Origin: Pseudomonadota bacterium
GTDB lineage: Bacteria; Pseudomonadota; Alphaproteobacteria; Micropepsales; Micropepsaceae
NCBI GenBank assembly: GCA_016201105.1
Contig: JACQDN010000045.1
Span: 24,367-88,366 of the forward strand
Direction: 5' to 3'
Length of the DNA: 64,000 nucleotides
Shown: piece after piece, positions 60,852 to 64,000 of the stretch
Position numbering within the stretch: position 1 is the stretch's first letter
How the letters are laid out: every line of letters begins with the position of its first letter
Position numbers and translations under genes: made by a program
Notes under the pieces: generated by a model
What the model was told of the DNA's origin: nothing
Databases searched by the model: none
Seen by the model: the letters and a program-made list of their open reading frames with translations, nothing else

Positions 60852-60912
60852 GGCGGTCCAGCTTTCGACAGGCCGGCTTTCGACAGGCCAGCATTCAACA
60901 GGGTCGGGTGCA

Positions 60913-61332
60913 TCACCGCCAGCGATCGCCGGAGGCCTTCACATAGGTGGCGAACACATAGTGCCAGGGAATGACGATGAGCACGATGATCCCCATCAAG
61001 CACTCATAAACCGTTGCCATGGTATCCGCGTCCATTTGATGGGCGAACCACAGCGGCAGCGCGACGACGATCAGCCAGATCGCTTTCCAACCCAACTCGA
61101 AGAACAGCAACGGCAGCATCTTGAGCGGATACCTAATTCCCAAGACCGCCATGGCACCTATGGCCCCCAGCAGACTCGACGCGACGCCACGCCAGAACGG
61201 CCATGCGTTGGCGTGATGAATCAGACTGGGCCAGATATGGAAGGCGAGTCCGACGGCCATGAGAACGTAGAGGGCTCTCATCATATAGAGGCGCAGCAGC
61301 GAAACCTCGGGTGCGCCGGTTTGCGGTGTCAT
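60913..61332 (-). CDS. Small multi-pass membrane protein
   Basis: A 139-residue protein with four hydrophobic segments (LYVLMAVGLAFHIWPSLI, GVASSLLGAIGAMAVLGI, MLPLLFFELGWKAIWLIVVALPLWF, CLMGIIVLIVIPWHYVFATYV). GGGA before ATG 61332 supports that start; the in-frame ATG at 61344 is an alternative. The pattern is that of small DUF membrane proteins linked with AraC regulators. No function assigned. Confidence 0.75.
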   Translation of the reverse strand: MTPQTGAPEVSLLRLYMMRALYVLMAVGLAFHIWPSLIHHANAWPFWRGVASSLLGAIGAMAVLGIRYPLKMLPLLFFELGWKAIWLIVVALPLWFAHQMDADTMATVYECLMGIIVLIVIPWHYVFATYVKASGDRWR

Positions 61333-61358
61333 GAAGGATCCCATTTCATCTCTACAAC

Positions 61359-61494
61359 CACCTCTCCCTCGTGGAGAGGTCGACGCGCGAAGCGCGTCGG
61401 GTGAGGGGAAGCCTCACCATTTGAACTCTATTCTTACCCCTCACCCGAAATTTGCGTTCCGCAAATTTCGACCTCTCCGCGAGGGAGAGGTGAT
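61359..61494. repeat. Full palindromic repeat (family A)
   Basis: Outer arms CACCTCTCCCTCGTGGAGAGG and CCTCTCCGCGAGGGAGAGGTGAT. Inner hairpins are CGACGCGCGAAGCGCGTCG and AAATTTGCGTTCCGCAAATTT. The centre AAGCCTCACCATTTGAACTCTATTCTTA is the inverted form of the centre at 24987. The right arm supplies the last codons of the membrane gene that ends at 61441. Confidence 0.85.
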
Positions 61495-62217
61495 TTCTTG
61501 GTGTACCGGTTCGCTTGTGTACCAACGGGTGAGGCGCACGCGGATCAGCCAATAGAACAGCAGCACCAGCGGCGCGAACGCGGGCACGAACAGCCAAGGT
61601 GAGTCGTGAAGGAAGCCGGGCATGACTTGCTGTTGTCCAAGGAAGAAGGAGCCCGTGGCGACGAACAGCGCCAGGCACATCCGCCACAGATGCCGCGCGA
61701 TGCGCGCCGCGCCCGAGATGCCGCCGCGCAGGATGACTTTGATATCCGATCCGGCCGCGATCAGACCAAACGCCAGAAAACCATAGAGGGCTTGCGGCGG
61801 CGTGTCGTCGATGGTGCCGGTGGGGGAGTTCATCGCCTGGACGATGAAGATCGCGCCCATGATGCTGGCGACAATGGGAGCGGCCACTGCGACCTTCTCT
61901 GTCCGCCCGATCGTACCTTCCTTGCGCTTGACCGTGAGCCAAGCGCTCGCCACCAGATAGAAGGCGAGAAGGCCAGCGATGGTATTGACCTCGCTGCCCA
62001 TGAACGGCGCGACGAGGAAGGCGACGCCGGTCATCGTCAGCATCGACACGAAGAACACGGTGCCCGCGACGCGGTGCACGGTCTCGCCTTTGGGCGCGAT
62101 CAACGCGACGGCGCCGGAGAGGATGCCCATGCTGCCGCCTGCGATGTGCAGGAAGAGGAGGGTGTCGAGCCCCGCGCGCACCAGTGGCGAGGCATCGGAA
62201 GGCGCGTGCAGATTCAT
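61441..62217 (-). CDS. Multi-pass membrane protein, C-terminus derived from a repeat
   Basis: A 258-residue protein with about seven membrane segments (for example LLFLHIAGGSMGILSGAVALIA, VAGTVFFVSMLTMTGVAFLVA, LYGFLAFGLIAAG). The first helix with FLHIAGGSMGILSGAVAL is typical of DUF2306-like membrane proteins. ATG 62217 follows no strong ribosome-binding site. The last residues (ITSPSRRGRNLRNANFG) are encoded by the family-A repeat, so the original end was probably near VRLTRWYTS. Function unknown. Divergent from an AraC regulator. Confidence 0.75.
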   Translation of the reverse strand: MNLHAPSDASPLVRAGLDTLLFLHIAGGSMGILSGAVALIAPKGETVHRVAGTVFFVSMLTMTGVAFLVAPFMGSEVNTIAGLLAFYLVASAWLTVKRKEGTIGRTEKVAVAAPIVASIMGAIFIVQAMNSPTGTIDDTPPQALYGFLAFGLIAAGSDIKVILRGGISGAARIARHLWRMCLALFVATGSFFLGQQQVMPGFLHDSPWLFVPAFAPLVLLFYWLIRVRLTRWYTSEPVHQEITSPSRRGRNLRNANFG

Positions 62218-62298
62218 GGGCTTGATGTAAGGAGCACCGGCGGCTTGCACATTGACGCCGCGCGCCAATCTCTTGACCCTAGGCGCCAGGCACAAAAG

Positions 62299-62328
62299 CA
62301 GGGCCAAAAACAGGGCCAAAAACAGGGC
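62299..62328. repeat. 12-bp tandem repeat between divergent genes
   Basis: CAGGGCCAAAAA occurs twice (62299-62310, 62311-62322) followed by half a unit (CAGGGC). It lies between the divergent membrane gene and AraC gene, in their shared control region. If the AraC gene starts at the track's TTG 62252, the repeat would encode KNRAKNRA. Confidence 0.65.
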
Positions 62329-62332
62329 AAGC

Positions 62333-63379
62333 GTGGACCAGGCAACCGTAAGTGCCGGATATCCCAAGGGCTTTCTCGATTTCGCCGTCTCGCGCGGCGC
62401 CGACCGGGCCGCTTTGCTTGCGCGTGCCAGCCTGAAAGAAAGCGATCTCGCCGAGCCCGACGCACGCGTCGCCTTGCCCCGTTATGTCGCGCTCATCAAA
62501 GCGGGGATCGCGCTGCTGGACGATCCGGCACTCGCGCTCAAGTTCGGCGAGAACGTGCGCATGCAGGACATCTCCATCGTCGGCTTGATCTGCGAGGCGG
62601 CCGAAACCACCGCCGAAGTAGGGCGCCAGCTCAATCGCTATTCCCGGCTGATGGTCGACGGCGCCGATACCAGCCCGCCCGACATTATCCGCACGGTGCG
62701 TGACGCTGAGGGCCCCTGGATGGAAATCACCAGCGGCTTCTACAACGGCAATCCGCTTCTGATCGAGGCAGAGTTCGCGCGCATTGTGTGGAACGCGCGC
62801 GTGATGTTCGCCGGCAATCTCGAATTCGAAGCCATGCAGTTTCCCCGCGCGGTGCGTTTCGCGCACGCCGAGCCGTCCTACCGCGCCGAATACGAGCGCG
62901 TTTTCCGGGCGCCGGTCGTCTTCTCAAGCGGAAGGAACGCGCTGTTGCTCGACGAGCGCTTTGGCACGCTGCGCCAGCCGCCCACCAACCGCTATGTCTT
63001 CGGCGTGCTCAGCAAGCGCGCCGAGGCGCTGCTCAAGGAGCTTGAATCCGCGAAGTCGACGCGCGCGCGCGTCGAACGCCTGCTCCTGCCGATTCTGCAC
63101 ACCGGCGATGCCGGTATCGCCCCCATCGCGCAGAAGATGGGACTGAGCACGCGCACGCTGCAGCGCAGGCTCGCGCAGGAGGGCGTGAGTTTCGCAACCG
63201 TCCTCGACGAACTGCGCCACAGAATCGCGCTGCACTATCTGAGCGGACGCAAAGTGAGCGCCAACGAGACGGCCTATCTGGTGGGCTTTTCCGATCCCGC
63301 CGCTTTCGCCCGCGCCTTCAAGCGCTGGACGGGAACGAGCCCGGGGGCGATACGCGAAGCAAGGAGCGAGGAAATCTAA
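62333..63379 (+). CDS. AraC-family regulator with arabinose-binding-like (AraC_binding_2/OruR-type) N-terminus
   Basis: A 348-residue regulator. The N-terminal 190 residues are of the OruR/ArgR-like type (GYPKGFLDFAVSRGADRAALLARASLKESDL). The C-terminal domain has HTH 1 (IAPIAQKMGLSTRTLQRRLAQEGVSF) and HTH 2 (VSANETAYLVGFSDPAAFARAFKRWTGTSPGAIR). GTG 62333 is preferred to the track's TTG 62252, because it gives the standard length and avoids the 12-bp repeat. It may control the divergent membrane gene. Confidence 0.85.
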   Translation: MDQATVSAGYPKGFLDFAVSRGADRAALLARASLKESDLAEPDARVALPRYVALIKAGIALLDDPALALKFGENVRMQDISIVGLICEAAETTAEVGRQLNRYSRLMVDGADTSPPDIIRTVRDAEGPWMEITSGFYNGNPLLIEAEFARIVWNARVMFAGNLEFEAMQFPRAVRFAHAEPSYRAEYERVFRAPVVFSSGRNALLLDERFGTLRQPPTNRYVFGVLSKRAEALLKELESAKSTRARVERLLLPILHTGDAGIAPIAQKMGLSTRTLQRRLAQEGVSFATVLDELRHRIALHYLSGRKVSANETAYLVGFSDPAAFARAFKRWTGTSPGAIREARSEEI

Positions 63380-63389
63380 GCCCCAGGTT

Positions 63390-63420
63390 TCTCCCTCTCC
63401 ACCGCGCAGCGGGGGAGGCT
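63390..63420. repeat. Half-copy of hairpin repeat family A
   Basis: TCTCCCTCTCCACCGCGCAGCGGGGGAGGC pairs with itself as an imperfect hairpin, like the half-copies at 3013 and 36649. It borders the truncated membrane gene on the minus strand. Confidence 0.55.
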
Positions 63421-63427
63421 GCGCGCT

Positions 63428-63787
63428 GGATCTTTCGATGGGGTTTAGCAGCAGAAGCGCCCGCGCGCCCAACTGCACAATCAAGAACATGAGATACAGG
63501 AACGGGATCATCGCGCGGTAGCGGATCAGCGCCACGGCGCTGATCACGGGGAGTATCAGAAGATACATCCCAAGCAGCGCGAACATTGCGATCATGGTTG
63601 CGGCAGCCTCGGTGTTGAAACTGTCGAGAGGGATCCCGTCCGCCGTCATCATCACATCACGGGTGTTGACCATGGATACGATGCCTTGCGCTCCCTTTAC
63701 AAACACGACGGGCACGAAAAGCCACAGACCGAGCCAATGGCCGCGATAGGTGTTGTCGAACTGCTTGGGGAAGATGAGGTTGAGCAT
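63428..63787 (-). pseudogene. Membrane-protein gene truncated by a repeat
   Basis: ATG 63787 follows AAAGGAG and encodes FPKQFDNTYRGHWLGLWLFVPVVFVKGAQG and two further helices, ending LLLLNPIERS near residue 120. The last membrane helix seen in related proteins of this layout is absent; instead the frame enters the hairpin repeat (PPPLRGGEGETWG). It then stays open, antisense to the AraC gene, to 62924. That tail is not plausible protein. The gene seems cut by the repeat, though a chimeric product is possible. Confidence 0.6.
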
Positions 63788-63868
63788 GGGGAACTCCTTT
63801 GGCATAATAGAGATAATAGAGATGATAATAGAGGGACAGCATACAGAAACCCCTTCGCGAAGGGTTGG

Positions 63869-64000
63869 ATGTCCGCGGTCGGGACGGTCGCCGCGTACAC
63901 GCCAGCGAAGGGATTCTTTTTCAATCTGGTGAGCGTCACCGTACTGTTCGTGCTCATCATGCATGAGCGTCTGTACCAGTGTATGGACCGTGCTCGGCAC
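63869..64000 (+). CDS. Possible N-terminus of a membrane protein (runs off the window)
   Basis: From ATG 63869, with AAGGG seven bases upstream, the open frame encodes MSAVGTVAAYTPAKGFFFNLVSVTVLFVLIMHERLYQ, a likely membrane helix, and has no stop before the window edge. It was too short for the ORF track. Upstream lies a short tandem repeat (ATAATAGAG units, 63801-63835). Only 44 codons are visible, so this is tentative. Confidence 0.35.
   Translation, partial: MSAVGTVAAYTPAKGFFFNLVSVTVLFVLIMHERLYQCMDRARH

Noticed and set aside
63697-63960. 87-aa minus-strand ORF near the window end
   Set aside because: Reads through the simple repeat and the membrane gene in another frame; the serine/leucine-rich segment is low complexity.

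Overview
The window is GC-rich chromosomal DNA with dense, mostly short-gapped operons and many 4-nt ATGA/GTGA start-stop overlaps. Gene content points to a free-living, heterotrophic alphaproteobacterium: nasTS-controlled nitrate assimilation, a potABC/speED/puuA polyamine neighbourhood, DUF1289, an M48-DUF898 pair and paired acyl-CoA dehydrogenases. I cannot name the genus from sequence alone.

Layout. 1-2983: the end of a Do/DegP-type periplasmic protease, then an OmpR-type response regulator and its histidine kinase. 3265-7760: a short-chain dehydrogenase followed by an accessory stretch of small secreted or membrane proteins. It holds a transposase remnant, a 54-bp direct repeat at both ends of a 1.3-kb segment, a frameshifted secreted gene, and a membrane/Tat precursor that ends in a six-cysteine knottin-like peptide. 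7949-9230: a palindromic non-autonomous repeat interrupted by an IS481-family element whose transposase is frameshifted by a 50-bp tandem duplication. 9309-12215: glnE, broken by one in-frame TAA.

12375-24978 is a polyamine neighbourhood: a PotABC-type importer, a GNAT enzyme, spermidine synthase, SAM decarboxylase behind a hairpin-rich leader, a four-gene overlapping operon (two phytoene-dehydrogenase-like flavoproteins, a GcvT-fold protein, a small unknown protein), a PotD-like binding protein and a PuuA-like glutamylpolyamine synthetase. 25134-34050: an orphan sensor kinase, aminopeptidase N, M48 protease with DUF898 protein, and two uncharacterised proteins. 34248-43349: two acyl-CoA dehydrogenase subunits, two VOC proteins, DUF1289, uroporphyrinogen-III methyltransferase, phosphomannomutase/phosphoglucomutase, a double-CDGSH Fe-S protein, a TSUP permease and DusA. 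43494-46301: an AraC regulator divergent from a DUF3830 protein and a frameshifted alpha/beta hydrolase.

46606-58834 is a complete nitrate-assimilation operon: porin, NrtABC importer, NirBD, NasA and NasT/NasS. It is preceded by twin palindromes and a textbook ANTAR leader: two hairpins with A1/G4 hexaloops, the second overlapping a strong intrinsic terminator. NasS senses nitrate or nitrite and releases NasT, which should stabilise the hairpins and let transcription continue; CobA at 38045 supplies the first siroheme step needed by NirB. The window ends with tandem esterases, small membrane proteins, an AraC regulator and a membrane gene cut short by a repeat.

At least seven loci carry one hairpin repeat family and four carry a second. 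Several genes are truncated or extended by these repeats. I found no tRNA, rRNA or CRISPR array, though tRNA detection by eye is unreliable.
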